A DNA stretch of 64,000 bases, taken from Dirofilaria immitis (taxonomy: Eukaryota; Nematoda; Chromadorea; Rhabditida; Onchocercidae). The notes beneath the pieces are model-generated. The model saw only the letters and a program-made list of their open reading frames with translations, was not told the origin of the DNA and did not search any database. The stretch lies in contig JAKNDB010000098.1 of NCBI GenBank assembly GCA_024305405.1, positions 2,932,501 through 2,996,500 of the forward strand. Direction: 5' to 3'. Within the stretch, counting starts at the first letter, position 1. Every line of letters begins with the position of its first letter. Both the position numbers and the translations under genes were made by a program. Positions 1 through 11,243 of the stretch are shown here, in pieces.

Positions 1-1723
1 TGCCAATACAAATTAAAAATTATTTTAATAAAAATAAACAATGAAAAAATTTTTTTTTTTTAAATCAAAAATAAAACAAAAAAAAAAAAAAAAGAAATCA
101 TCGAAAAATTAAATCAAAAAAAAAAAAAAAGCAAAAAAAAAATTATGAAAATTTTTCTTACCTCAACCGAATATTTTAAATTCATATCCAAATTACTATG
201 AATTTTTTGAAATAAATGATTACATAAACGTGGTATAATACCCATTTCTAATTCATCATTTGGTTTACCCATCATTGTATAACTTTTACCACTACCCGTT
301 TGTCCATATGCAAATATGCAAACATTATATCTACAAACAAACAAATATGCAAATAAGCAAATAAAACAAAAACGAATGAAATAAACAAAAAAATTTATTA
401 ATTTTAGTTTTACTCTGCTTGTTTATTATTTTTAAATTTTTTTCCTTTTTTTTTTCTTTACAAATTTGCTATCGTAAATTTTGAAAACAAAAAAAAAAAA
501 TGAGATAAACAAAAAATGAAATGAATTAGTATATTTTACCCTTCAAATGCATGATCTAACATTTCAACACCCAAATCTTGATAAACTTGTTGTTGACTAG
601 CAAAATTACTATCATCTTTATTGAACGACCAATAGGAATAATCAAAATTAAAACTATGTGTTCGATCCGGTCCATTTCCACCAATTATTGCTAAATTTAA
701 AATTAAAATGATTAAAATTCTTTGATTATGCTTTATCATTATCATCATCATCATCATCATCATTCAATTCATATAACTGAATGAATGAACGAATGAATGG
801 AAAATAGGTGAGTAGGATAAACTAAATAAAATAATCCTGGTCCATGTCCACCAATTATTGCTAAATTTAAAATTAAAATGATTAAAATTCTTTGATTATG
901 CTTTATCATTATCATCATCATTATCATTATCATTCGTTCATATAACTAAATGAATGAATGAATGAATGAGTAAATGTAGTGAGTAGGATAAATCAAAATA
1001 GTCCTGGTCCATTTCCACCAATTATTGCTAAATTTAAAATTAAAATGATTAAAATTCTTTGATTATGCTTTATCATTATCATCATCATCATCATCATCAT
1101 TCAATTCATATAACTGAATGAATGAATGAATGAAAATAGGTGAGTAGGATAAATCAAGATAAAATAATCATGTCTTATCATTAATATTTCATCATAAAAA
1201 AGCAAATCATTTATTCATTGAAATTATTGATTAAATTGAATTTTAATAATTAATAAACTAATTTTATATGCCTTCCCCATTCTTTCACATAACATAAAAT
1301 TTTTCCCTCAATATTTTATCATAAAAAAAAAAGGGAAAACATTTATTATCCTAAATTTATCGTAATATGAAATCATCAAATTGTTGCATAAATATTTGTT
1401 TATGTGTTTTTTTTTTTTGGAAAAAATAAAAATCAAAAAATATCTCAATAACTTTCATTATTTATACATATATATTGTCGATGATTCATAAACAATATGC
1501 TAATGCATTTTTATTTATTTATTTTTTGCATTTAAATTATTCATTCTATCTTTGAAATTATAAATAATAATAAAAAAAAACAAATAAAAAACTTTGAAAC
1601 AAAAAAAAAACTTGAAAATTTACTTGTAGTATTTCCAGCCATTGCAATGATTATTTTAGCATTATTACCAATTTCACGATTATTAAATGGTCGTACTCGA
1701 ACAGCTACTTTAACAGATGACAT
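1..1723 (-). CDS. unc-104: Kinesin-3 motor protein (UNC-104/KIF1 type), 5' part
   Basis: This is the N-terminal motor region of a kinesin-3, which in other animals carries synaptic-vesicle precursors along axonal microtubules. Three coding exons are visible: 1624-1723, 540-690 and 162-330; the gene continues off the left edge. The start is the ATG at 1723, giving [19 protein letters not shown], the classic KIF1 N-terminus. Exon 2 encodes [11 protein letters not shown] and EMLDHAFEG. Exon 3 encodes [21 protein letters not shown], containing the P-loop ATP-binding motif, and then [13 protein letters not shown]. Phases join cleanly (1, then 2) with GT donors and AG acceptors. No break is seen in the visible part. 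Intron 1 carries three tandem copies of the exon 2 acceptor region. Assignment to UNC-104 rather than another kinesin-3 rests on the near-identical N-terminus as remembered, with no alignment run. Confidence 0.93.
669..1171. repeat. Three tandem ~167-170 bp units spanning the kinesin exon 2 acceptor
   Basis: Units begin at 669, 839 and 1006. Each starts with the first 22 bases of exon 2 (as read on the minus strand), followed by the AG acceptor, the T-rich intron end, an ATC microsatellite, GAATGAAT repeats and a GTGAGTAGGATAA-like segment. Only the first unit is continuous with the rest of exon 2. Confidence 0.93.
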
Positions 1724-2955
1724 GATTTAAACGATTAACAACTAATTTTTGAATGCCTGAAAATTTTGATAAAAATTATTGGAATAAATTTAAATCAATA
1801 AAACAAAAATATATTTCGTTTATTTTTTCTTTTTCAATATCAATAAATTTCGAGAAAAAACAATCAATAAATTTTTGATACGATTACTTAATTCAATTTT
1901 GATTATATCAATTTCAATATCATAATCTGATAAATGAATATTTTCTAGGCTCATTTTGATTATATCAATTCTAATTTTATAAATGTAATAAATGAATATT
2001 TAATAGCAGTAAGGATGGAATGAAATGCACAATTGAAAATGATAAATGAATGAAATCATTAGGTTGAATTATTTGATCTGATAAATTGATTAGTTCATTT
2101 TAAGTAAAATAAAATATTTGCTCTATTTGTTTGTTTTTCAAAAATTTTTTTATATAAATTATAAAATTTCAAATTTGCTTATTCAATTTAATATGGCTAT
2201 TATTCAAAAGGATCATATATTTGAATTCGAATAATTATATTTGAATTCAAATATCAATTCATTCGCTCATCCCTTTTTTAGTGTTTTAATTTGATTTGAT
2301 TCATTTATACTAAATTTTGACTTGATTCACCTGAATTGAATTATCGAAAATCTGGGCAATTACCTTAAAATAGGGAGAGACATAAAATGGAGAGAGGAAA
2401 TTTTAATATTGCATGAACTATGAACTATGATTTTGCTTAACTTTTTCTCTTTTCATTCAACAATAAAATATAATAGCACATAATTTTGTAAACAATAAAA
2501 GAAAATAAACAAATAAACAAAGTGTCGATTGAAAATTAATTTTCAAAAAAAAAAAATGACTAAAAATGATAAGATTATAAAATGGAAGAAAAAAAGATTA
2601 TCATCATCATTTATGAGACTACTCGAGATAATTTATTGATAATTGATTGCTTTCTATCAGTAAATTTAGAATAAAAGGAATAATTGAACGAAAATTACAG
2701 TTTATTTTTGTCGAGAATGATAATAAATTTTGAATTATAAGAGAATGAGAAAATTCAATTATAATTAAAATAATTAAGGACAGAATTATTGTAAATAATT
2801 CGCTGACAATTAATTACTGTAATTAAAAATTTCGAATGAAATGAATAAGTTGATAAAGCCTATGAACTCATTTTTTGATAAAATTAAATTAAAAAATTCT
2901 GAAAGAACAATTGCGCATTAAATAAATATTATCAAAAATGAATACTTAAAGATTT
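1724..2955. other. Spacer upstream of the kinesin gene
   Basis: AT-rich sequence that should hold the kinesin promoter and 5' leader. No coding exon, RNA gene or clear promoter element was found. Short direct repeats such as TTTTGATTATATCAATT occur near 1895 and 1954. Confidence 0.5.
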
Positions 2956-3470
2956 AATCAGAATTATCATTTTATTCATTCCTTCTACCCAATCATTCGA
3001 TTTCATCTAATCATTCGATCCCATCCGTCCATCCAATCATTCAATCGTTAACTCATTCATCCAATCATCAATTCATCCAATCTCATTCAATCATTCAATC
3101 TCATCCATTCGTCTAATCACTTAATCGTTAAATCATTCATCTAATCATTCATCCATCCATCCATTCAATCCTTAACTCATCCATTTAATCATCCATTCAT
3201 TCAATTTCTCCAGTCATTTATTCTCATCCAATCATTCGATCTCATCCATTCGTCCAATCATTCAATCGTAAAACTCATTCATCTAGTCATCCGTGCATCC
3301 AATCAATTCAATCCCTAGTCTCATTCATTCATCCAATCAATTTAATTCTTAATTTATTCATCGAATCGTCCATTCCCCATTCGCCCTCCCACTTATCCAT
3401 CTATCCAATCATTCAATTCTTAACTCATTTTATCCAATCATTCAATCAATCCTATACAATCTTATCAAGT
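2956..3470. repeat. Degenerate TCATCCAATCATTCAATC array
   Basis: About 500 bases of imperfect repeats built from ATCCATTC, CAATCATTC and AACTCATTC words, unusually C-rich on the plus strand for this window. A short GATA run follows at about 3525-3545. Confidence 0.8.
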
Positions 3471-3599
3471 CTCGATAATAGCATTACTCATCATTGTACC
3501 ATTGAACATTTTCATTAAAACACGAATAGATAGATAGATAGATAGGATTCAATGCAACAAACATATTTTCTTTTTTTTTTTTAATGATTATTAAATAAA

Positions 3600-3715
3600 A
3601 AAATTTGTCATTCCTTCTTTCTCTCCATTTTTTCCTTCTCTTTCCCTTTTTTTCCCCTCTTTCCCTCTTTCTCTCTCTCTACCTCTCTCTCTCTCTCCTT
3701 TTTCTTCTTTCCTAT
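3600..3715. repeat. Pyrimidine-rich (CT/CCTTT) tract
   Basis: About 115 bases almost entirely C and T on the plus strand, with CTCTCT runs. It is low-complexity sequence with no coding signal. Confidence 0.8.
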
Positions 3716-3953
3716 CATCATTCTATTTCATCGAAATTAAATTTCTTACAATGAAAATGAAAAAAGAAAAAAAAAAAAAGAAAACGAATATTTCAAATAA
3801 AATGAACAAACGTTATATACTTTCTATTTTGCTTATTTGATAAAATGAATTTTTCCAAACAAAAAGAGATAACAATAAAATGAAATATTTTTGAATAATT
3901 TGAATTTTCAAATTATTCAAAAATTACGTATTTAAAAATAATTAAAAATTACA

Positions 3954-5098
3954 AAACCGACCATTCAATTCAATTTACACAATCATTATCAATTCAATTT
4001 TCATGATCTTTTATCATAATAATTAATAACTCTTTATCATGATAATAACCTTAACCTTTTATCATAATAATAACCTTTTCTGATTGAATCGAAAATTATA
4101 TATTTAAAAAAATTCAAAATCATAAAACCGACCATTCAATTCAATTTACAAATTATAAACAATCATCAATCAACATCAATTCAATTTTCATGATCTTTTA
4201 TCGTAATAATAATAATAATTAATAACTCTCTATCATGATAATAACCTTAACCTTTTATCATAATAATAACCTTTTCTGATTGAATCGAAAATTATATATT
4301 TAAAAAATTCAAAATCATAAAACCGACCATTCAATTCAATTTACAAATTATAAACAATCATCAATCAATATCAATTCAATTTATATGATCTTTTATCATA
4401 ATAATAATTCATAACCTTTTATCATAATAATAATAATAATAATTCATAACTCTTTATCATGATAATAACCTTAACCTTTTATCATGATAATAACCTTTTC
4501 TGATTGAATCGAAAATTATATATTTAAAAAATTCAAAATCATAAAACCGACCATTCAATTCAATTTACAAATTATAAACAATCATCAATCAACATCAATT
4601 CAATTTTCATGATCTTTTATCGTAATAATAATAATAATTAATAACTCTCTATCATGATAATAACCTTAACCTTTTATCATAATAATAACCTTTTCTGATT
4701 GAATCGAAAATTATATATTTAAAAATTCAAAATCATAAAACCGACCATTCAATTCAATTTACAAATTATAAACAATCATCAATCAATATCAATTCAATTT
4801 ATATGATCTTTTATCATAATAATAATTCATAACCTTTTATCATAATAATAATAATAATAATTCATAACTCTTTATCATGATAATAACCTTAACCTTTTAT
4901 CATGATAATAACCTTTTCTGATTGAATCGAAAATTATATATTTAAAAAATTCAAAATCATAAAACCGACCATTCAATTCAATTTACAAATTATAAACAAT
5001 CATCAATCAATATCAATTCAATGATAAAAAGTTATTGATATCATCAATATCAATTCAATTTTCATAACCTTTTATTGTGATAATAACCTTTTTCTGAT
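3954..5098. repeat. Higher-order tandem repeat, ~420 bp dimer
   Basis: The word ACCGACCATTCAATTCAA recurs near 3954, 4124, 4319, 4544, 4738 and 4964. Intervals alternate between about 195 and 225 bases, so two near-identical dimers (about 4124-4543 and 4544-4963) lie in tandem, flanked by partial monomers. Each monomer also contains CTTTTATCATAATAATAACC and TTTCTGATTGAATCGAAAAT words. Confidence 0.88.
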
Positions 5099-5469
5099 CG
5101 TAACATTTGTTTCTTTTTTTTTTTTTTAAAGAAAAGAAAAATTGTCGATAAAAATAAATCTTTTAGAAAAAAAAAAAGAGTTTCTCGAAATAAAAAATGA
5201 TTTGAACGAATAAAATTATATTATTCGTTTTCACAAATGTTATCATTCATTTATTAAAAAATAATTGAAATTGATAAACATTTTGCAGGTATCATTGATA
5301 CTTACCTGTAATGAGTATTTTTGCAGGTATCATCATACTTACATGTCTAATCGATTTTGTAACATAACAATTGCAATAGCAAAACTGGAAATTTTTCGAT
5401 AAAATCGATAATAATAAATTTATGATATTGATAGAGAATTTACAACAAATATAATCGTAGCAATCAATT

Positions 5470-5575
5470 ATCATGCATATACATGTATGTATGTATGTAC
5501 GTATGTATGTATGTATGTGTATGTATGTATGTGTATGTATGTATGTGTATGTATGTATGTGTATGTATGTAGAAA
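5470..5575. repeat. (TATG)n microsatellite with TGTGTATG interruptions
   Basis: A run of TATGTATGTATG interrupted at regular intervals by TGTG. The apparent Tyr/Cys/Met reading frame across it is a repeat artefact. Confidence 0.9.
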
Positions 5576-5579
5576 AAGG

Positions 5580-6012
5580 CTAATTAAAACTTTTTATTGG
5601 CCTAAAATTGATTTGCCAATAAATAGTCAGCCAAATCAATATAGGCTAAAGTACAGACGAATGATCGATCGATAATACCGAGTTATAATACAGTAATTAA
5701 TGGAAATTATAATTTGATATGAACAAAAAAGTAAAAAGACGCAATTATGTAATTTGAAAAATTACATAATTACTGATTAAGATGACCTTTGAACTTTTAT
5801 AAAATCAAAAATGATAATCAAAAATTGAATACATAAAAACAAAAAAAAGGAAAACAAAACAAATGAGAAAATAAATAGAAATTAAAAATTCGAAAAAAAA
5901 TGCCTTCACAAAATATATCATTTGATAAGTTGAAGAAAAAAAAATAAAGCATTAAATTAAGTTGAAATTATTTAATTAATTAGTCAAAAATATTTTGAAA
6001 AAAACACCTTTG
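5580..6012. other. AT-rich spacer with no recognised feature
   Basis: Contains a short inverted pair near 5742-5772 (GCAATTATGTAATTTGAA and AATTACATAATTACTG). Nothing coding was seen. Confidence 0.4.
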
Positions 6013-6485
6013 CTACATTAATTGATAAGTTATTCAAAATTTAAAATTACTCATTAATTATTATCAAATGAAATTATTTTACTGATAATGAAATTATTTT
6101 AGATATTTGCTGAAAACAAAAATACCTTTCTCTTATCTATTAGCACCTTTCTCTTATCTATTAGCACCTTCCTCTTATCTGTTAATACCTTTCGCTAATC
6201 TATTATATTAATTGATAAATTTTATCAAAATCCAAAAATACTCATTAATTATTATCAAATGAAATTTATTTTACTGTTAATGAAATTATTTTAGGTAATT
6301 AATGAAAGCAAAAACATCTTTCTCTTATCTATTAATTACCTCTCGCCTATTTATTAATTACCTTTCTCTTATCTATTAACACTTTTCAACTTATCAATTA
6401 TATTAATTGATGAATTTTATCAAAATTTGACAATACTCATTAATTGTTACCAAATGAAATTATTTTAGATATTTAATGAAAATAT
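6013..6485. repeat. Three tandem ~195 bp units
   Basis: Units start near 6013, 6206 and 6403 at an ATTAATTGAT word. Each contains TACTCATTAATTATTATCAA, GAAATTATTTTAG and, in the first two, the internally repeated CCTTTCTCTTATCTATTA. Copies differ by several substitutions and the third is truncated. Confidence 0.8.
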
Positions 6486-6512
6486 AAAAAATTTTTTTCT
6501 TTTTAATTAAAC

Positions 6513-6554
6513 AATTTTATGTAATTGTTTTTTAAAAAACAATTACATAAAATT
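6513..6554. repeat. Perfect 42 bp palindrome
   Basis: A gapless inverted repeat centred between 6533 and 6534 (TTTTTT against AAAAAA). Each arm of 21 bases contains TTATGTAATTG or its complement. It could form a hairpin or cruciform. Confidence 0.88.
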
Positions 6555-6739
6555 ATTTTGTTCCTTTATATTTTCTATTGCTTTTTATCTTTCATTTAAT
6601 CAATTTTCATATATTTGTAAAAAAAATTAACTTTTTTTTGTTTTTAGTAAAATTAGGCAAAAATTTTAATTAGGCATGGAATTGTTGGCAAAAGAAAAAT
6701 TAGACAAAAGTTAATAGTTGAGTATAAAACTCTTAAGAT

Positions 6740-7330
6740 TAATTATGATAAGATTAATTATCATAAGGCTGGTTATCATTAGTTTTTCTTACTCTTATTA
6801 TTATTGTATAAGAATTTAAACAAGATGAAGTAGCGTGAGGTTTGCGTCATTAATATACGTAAAATTTGTTACTATTAGCATAATAATAGATAAGCTATCA
6901 CTAACTGATAAACATAAGATTCATCATTATTATTATTGGCATAGTAATAGATACGCTATCACTAGTGATAATCATAAGATTGATTATCATTAGTTCTTTT
7001 TCTTTTATTTCCATTATTGTATTAGAATTTAAACAAGATGATGTAGCGTGAGGTTTGCGTCATTAATATGCGCAAAATTTGTTGCTATTAGCATAATAAT
7101 AGATATACTATCATCAACTGATAATCATAAGATTCATTATCATCACTATTAGCATAATAATAAAAATACTATCACTAGTTGATAAACATAAGATTCATTA
7201 TCATTATTATTAGCATAATAATAGATATACTATCAACAGCTGATAATCATAAGATTCATTATCATTATTATTGGCATAATAATGATAGATATGCTATCAC
7301 TAGTTGATAATGATAAGATCCATTATCATT
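6740..7330. repeat. Degenerate ~60-70 bp tandem repeats
   Basis: About eight imperfect units built around GATAATCATAAGATTCATTA and AGCATAATAATAGATA. A longer segment (AAACAAGATGAAGTAGCGTGAG-like) appears twice, near 6818 and 7031, about 213 bases apart. Confidence 0.75.
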
Positions 7331-9002
7331 ATGACTAGCATAGTTTGATAGATATATGAAATGAAAATAAAAAAAAAGTAATAATTGAAAATATAAATTA
7401 ATATATTAGCGGTATTTTAATGATATGATATGCTAATGTTATTATCATATTTATTTTTATAAACATTAATATATTAATTAAATTTAATTATATATTTTAT
7501 CAATAGCTCGCTTTTCGTTTCATTTACCTATTTTAATTTCTCATATGAAATTTGATTCGATTAGTTAATTGAATATTATAATAAATTATTGAATTCTACC
7601 TTAGACATTACATCAATATTTTTGATGTAAGAAGAAAGGAAAAAAAAAAATTGGAAAAGAAACAAGAGAATATCATTGATTGCTATAAATTTAAAAAATA
7701 AAAAACGAACGGAAAAAAAAATTAGCCTAGTCTAAGCCAAAAGCTATTTTATTCCTAGGCTATATAGTGCTAAACTTAAACTTAGTACTTCTTTTGCTTT
7801 CTTACCATATATTTATATGTATATGATATATATATATATATATATATATCAAATTAACCAAAAATAAAACTGCATCAAATATTTCATTTGCTTTTGTCAT
7901 AGCAAGCAAGTAAGTGCATGGCATATGATGACGAGAATGGTGATGAATGTATTTTTCTCGAGAACCAAAAATGCTAATTCATTGTCATATCGGTTGCTTC
8001 ATGATAAAATACATTCATTCTCGAATTATTGACTGTTCTCCTATTAAATGTAAAATTAAATGCGATTTTTTTTTATTTTTTTTTGATAAATTTCTCAATG
8101 CAAATATTAAAAAAAAAAATAAATAAATAAAATATACGATTTTATTGCAAAATCAAATGAATCATTTAGTTTTGTTTATCAAAAAAAAAAAAAGTTTACA
8201 AAACCAATTCTTTGCTTATTTATCATACTTATTTATGAGCCTAATTAAAAATATCAATTCCAAAAAAAAAAAATTAGCAAAAATATTATCATTGGATTAT
8301 AATTTAATAACAAAACAAATTGATAACTTTTTAAAAAAATTTAGAAAATCATAAATGTTATATAATTAATTAAATTATTTGTTTGGAATGGTTTATCAAT
8401 GAGTAAAAATATTGTAAGATAAATGTTATCAATAAATGATAAATGTTATCACTAATAGCACTACTAATAATTTATCACTTTTTTCCAATTTTAAATCTAA
8501 AAATTTAGTGATAACATTTATCATTTATATTTGTAATTTTACAAGTTAAGAAAAATTAGCCAAATAATTACAATTATGTGACTTTTCTTTTTTTTTTAAA
8601 TTTATCAAATTAAAAAAAAAGAGAAAAAAGATTGAAATGGATATTATCATTTTTAAAATAAAGATAAAATTGATAAAAGAAAATTATCATAGAACGAAGC
8701 AAAATACATATATTTTTGTTTGAGACGAGTTATATATATCTCAAGTACATTAGGCCATAGTTATCGATTCTATGAAAGCTCCAAGCCTAGAAGAGAAGCA
8801 GCATTCTTGTCATGTCTTCTTTCATCTTCTAACTTCTAACAATTTGCCTAGAGCTATATTATTGCGCTCCTAGTCCTAGATGACTTAAAATCTAGGCTTA
8901 ATGGAAATAGGATGAGAAGAGTAGGCTCTTTTTATTCAGTTTGAAAAAGTGAGCCATTCATGATAAAATATGCTCTATTGCAAAGTCTCATCATTAATCA
9001 AC
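7331..9002. other. AT-rich spacer
   Basis: Mostly low-complexity. An (AT)n run lies at about 7825-7850, and a somewhat less AT-rich patch at 8700-8950 contains AGCCTAG/CTAGGC words. No exon or RNA gene could be supported. Confidence 0.4.
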
Positions 9003-9009
9003 ACAACAC

Positions 9010-9045
<36 letters not shown>

Positions 9046-9120
9046 TATACATACACACATAACACACACATACACACACATACACACACACACAACACAC
9101 ACTCACACATACATACGCAC
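9003..9120. repeat. (AC)n microsatellite, interrupted
   Basis: An almost pure CA dinucleotide run with AT interruptions. A Thr/His reading frame through it is an artefact. Confidence 0.92.
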
Positions 9121-9559
9121 TCGCAGACTCACATTTAAATTTCAGTCTTTTTCCATCTGCATATCCTTGCTCACAATTTTCTTGGGCCTGAATATTTAAA
9201 TAAAAAAAAAAAAAACATTACCTATATGCTTGGCTTGTCCAAAATCTGACTAGACATTCAGGCATAATAAGAAAGAAAACATCCCAATGACTGCATGTAT
9301 GGCCTAATATAATTTTAATACTATAGCAGCAAAGCTTGGCTTATCTATTGAGCCTAGAACTATACCCCTTCTCACCATATCACTGGACCAAATATGATAG
9401 ACGATGAGTAGCTATCGTCTTTTAATAAGCCTAAACAAAATCCTTCATTTATTTGCAACTTATGATGAATAACTCAGAGACCAAAGAGGGAAAATATATT
9501 TGACATCAATTATTCAGTAATCAATGGATTTGATAGTAAACAATAAATTTATTGATACA

Positions 9560-10110
9560 ATGATTTTTTTTAATAGACTCTAGGTTCAGTGACCAATAGT
9601 TTTTAGTCAGTTTAATGACCAATAGGTTTTAGAGAGCACAAACTTAATGACCAATGATTGCAGTTTCTCAATGATTACAGATTTAATGATCAATAGATTT
9701 TTTTAGTGAATCATAAGTTTAGCGGCTAACGGTCTTTTCAATGAACCACAAGTCTGATGACCAATAGTTTTTAGTCAGTGCAAGTTTAGTGACCAATAGG
9801 TTTTAGAGAGCACAAACTTAATGACCAATGATTGCAGTTTCTCAATGATTACAGATTTAATGATCAATAGATTTTTTTAGTGAATCATAAGTTTAGTGTC
9901 CAATGATTTTTTAATAGATTACAAATTTAGCGACCAATGGTTTTTAGGTAGCACAAACTTAATGATCAATGATTTTTTTAGTGAATCACAGATTCAGTGA
10001 TCATAGTTTTCAGTGATTACAGATTTAATGATCAATAGATTTTTTAGTGAATCACAAGTTTAGTGATCAGCGGTTTTTTCAATGGACTAAAATATAATTT
10101 TTAGTAACCT
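9560..10110. repeat. Degenerate tandem repeats of an AGTTTAGTGACCAATAG word
   Basis: The short word recurs many times with variations, and a longer block containing TTTTAGAGAGCACAAACTTA is duplicated about 174 bases apart (near 9627 and 9801). No coding potential survives in any frame. Confidence 0.8.
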
Positions 10111-10127
10111 CGACTCTTTTGACAGAT

Positions 10128-10130
<3 letters not shown>

Positions 10131-10165
<35 letters not shown>
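10131..10165. repeat. (CT)n microsatellite
   Basis: A pure CT dinucleotide run of about 34 bases. Confidence 0.95.
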
Positions 10166-10167
<2 letters not shown>

Positions 10168-10732
10168 TTCTCTCTTATTTAATGACCAGTAGACTTAGTG
10201 AGTAGTTTTTTTAGCAGGCCATGAATCTAGCAGCCAGCAATTTTTTGATGGATCACAAGTACAAGTGAGAGTAATTTTATTTTTAACTAATAACAAGTTT
10301 AATGATTAGCACTGATCAATAGTAAGATCATAGGCCAAAAAATATGGGACATTCTACGAATATCTAATTCATCAATCGATTATTTATGATTGATTATTAA
10401 ATCAGAATTTATTTAAATTTCATTTTCTTTTCCTTTTTTTTCACCAAATAAATCAAATTAGTCTATTATATACAATAATCTTTTATTAGAATGATTGACT
10501 GATTGATCGATTCTTATTGATCAATCAATGATTAAATTAAATGTATCTATTAATAAAATTTTAATATTCATTAGAAATTCTATTAAAAAATAATTTGTAT
10601 AATTCTTATTGCAATTGAGTATTGATTAATTTTTTCCAATTTTAATTTATATTTTTAATGCAGCTAATAATGTTAAATAATAATTCAAACAAATTTATTT
10701 TCTTTTTGAGACGATAATTTTTTCATTTTAGG

Positions 10733-10796
10733 ACCGCATGATTATGTGTGTCAACAGTGATTTCATCGAGAATCGTTTAGGTGATATGTAGAAGGT
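10733..10796 (+). other. Candidate untranslated 5' exon of the ASF1 gene
   Basis: A good acceptor (TTTCATTTTAG) precedes position 10733 and a good donor (GAAG|GTAGGGAC) follows 10796. The segment holds a 16-codon ORF starting ATGATTATG and ending TAG, and is out of frame with ASF1 when joined to its first coding exon. It could be a 5' UTR exon with a small upstream ORF, or chance splice-like sequence. RNA evidence is needed to decide. Confidence 0.35.
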
Positions 10797-11243
10797 AGGG
10801 ACGGTTGTTCAGTTATCTGTTTTTATTTTCTATTTTTTATTGAATGAGAATGTAAATTTGCATATATATTTTTCATGACAATTTATTTTTATAATTTTAA
10901 ATTGTTAAATTTCATTCTCTATGTCACTACAGTTTGCCGATGTAATGTTTTGTTTCTCGTAGAAGCATGAAATAGTTTCCTAAAGCCTTTTTTTTTGTTC
11001 ACATATTAGTGGGGAATTTTTTTTCTTGAAAAAGGAAATTTTCTTACCAAAGAATTATTATTTTATGCTTGATAGAAAAATTAATAATGAAGAAGGAATA
11101 TTTTTACAAAATAAAGGGAGAGAAGAAATCTTTTAAATAAATGAGAGAAATATTCCAGTCATTTTTCTCTGGTCCCATTTATTAATGTTTTTTCCTTTAA
11201 TATTAAATGATACTAGCAATTGATTTATCAACAGTTTTCAGAA

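Noticed and set aside
5487..5675. Met/Tyr/Cys-rich open frame
   Set aside because: It is a translation of the TATG microsatellite.
8145..8354. Lys/Phe-rich open frame of 69 codons
   Set aside because: Low-complexity AT-rich sequence with no splice context or recognisable motif.
8960..9199. Thr/His-rich open frame
   Set aside because: It is a translation of the AC microsatellite.
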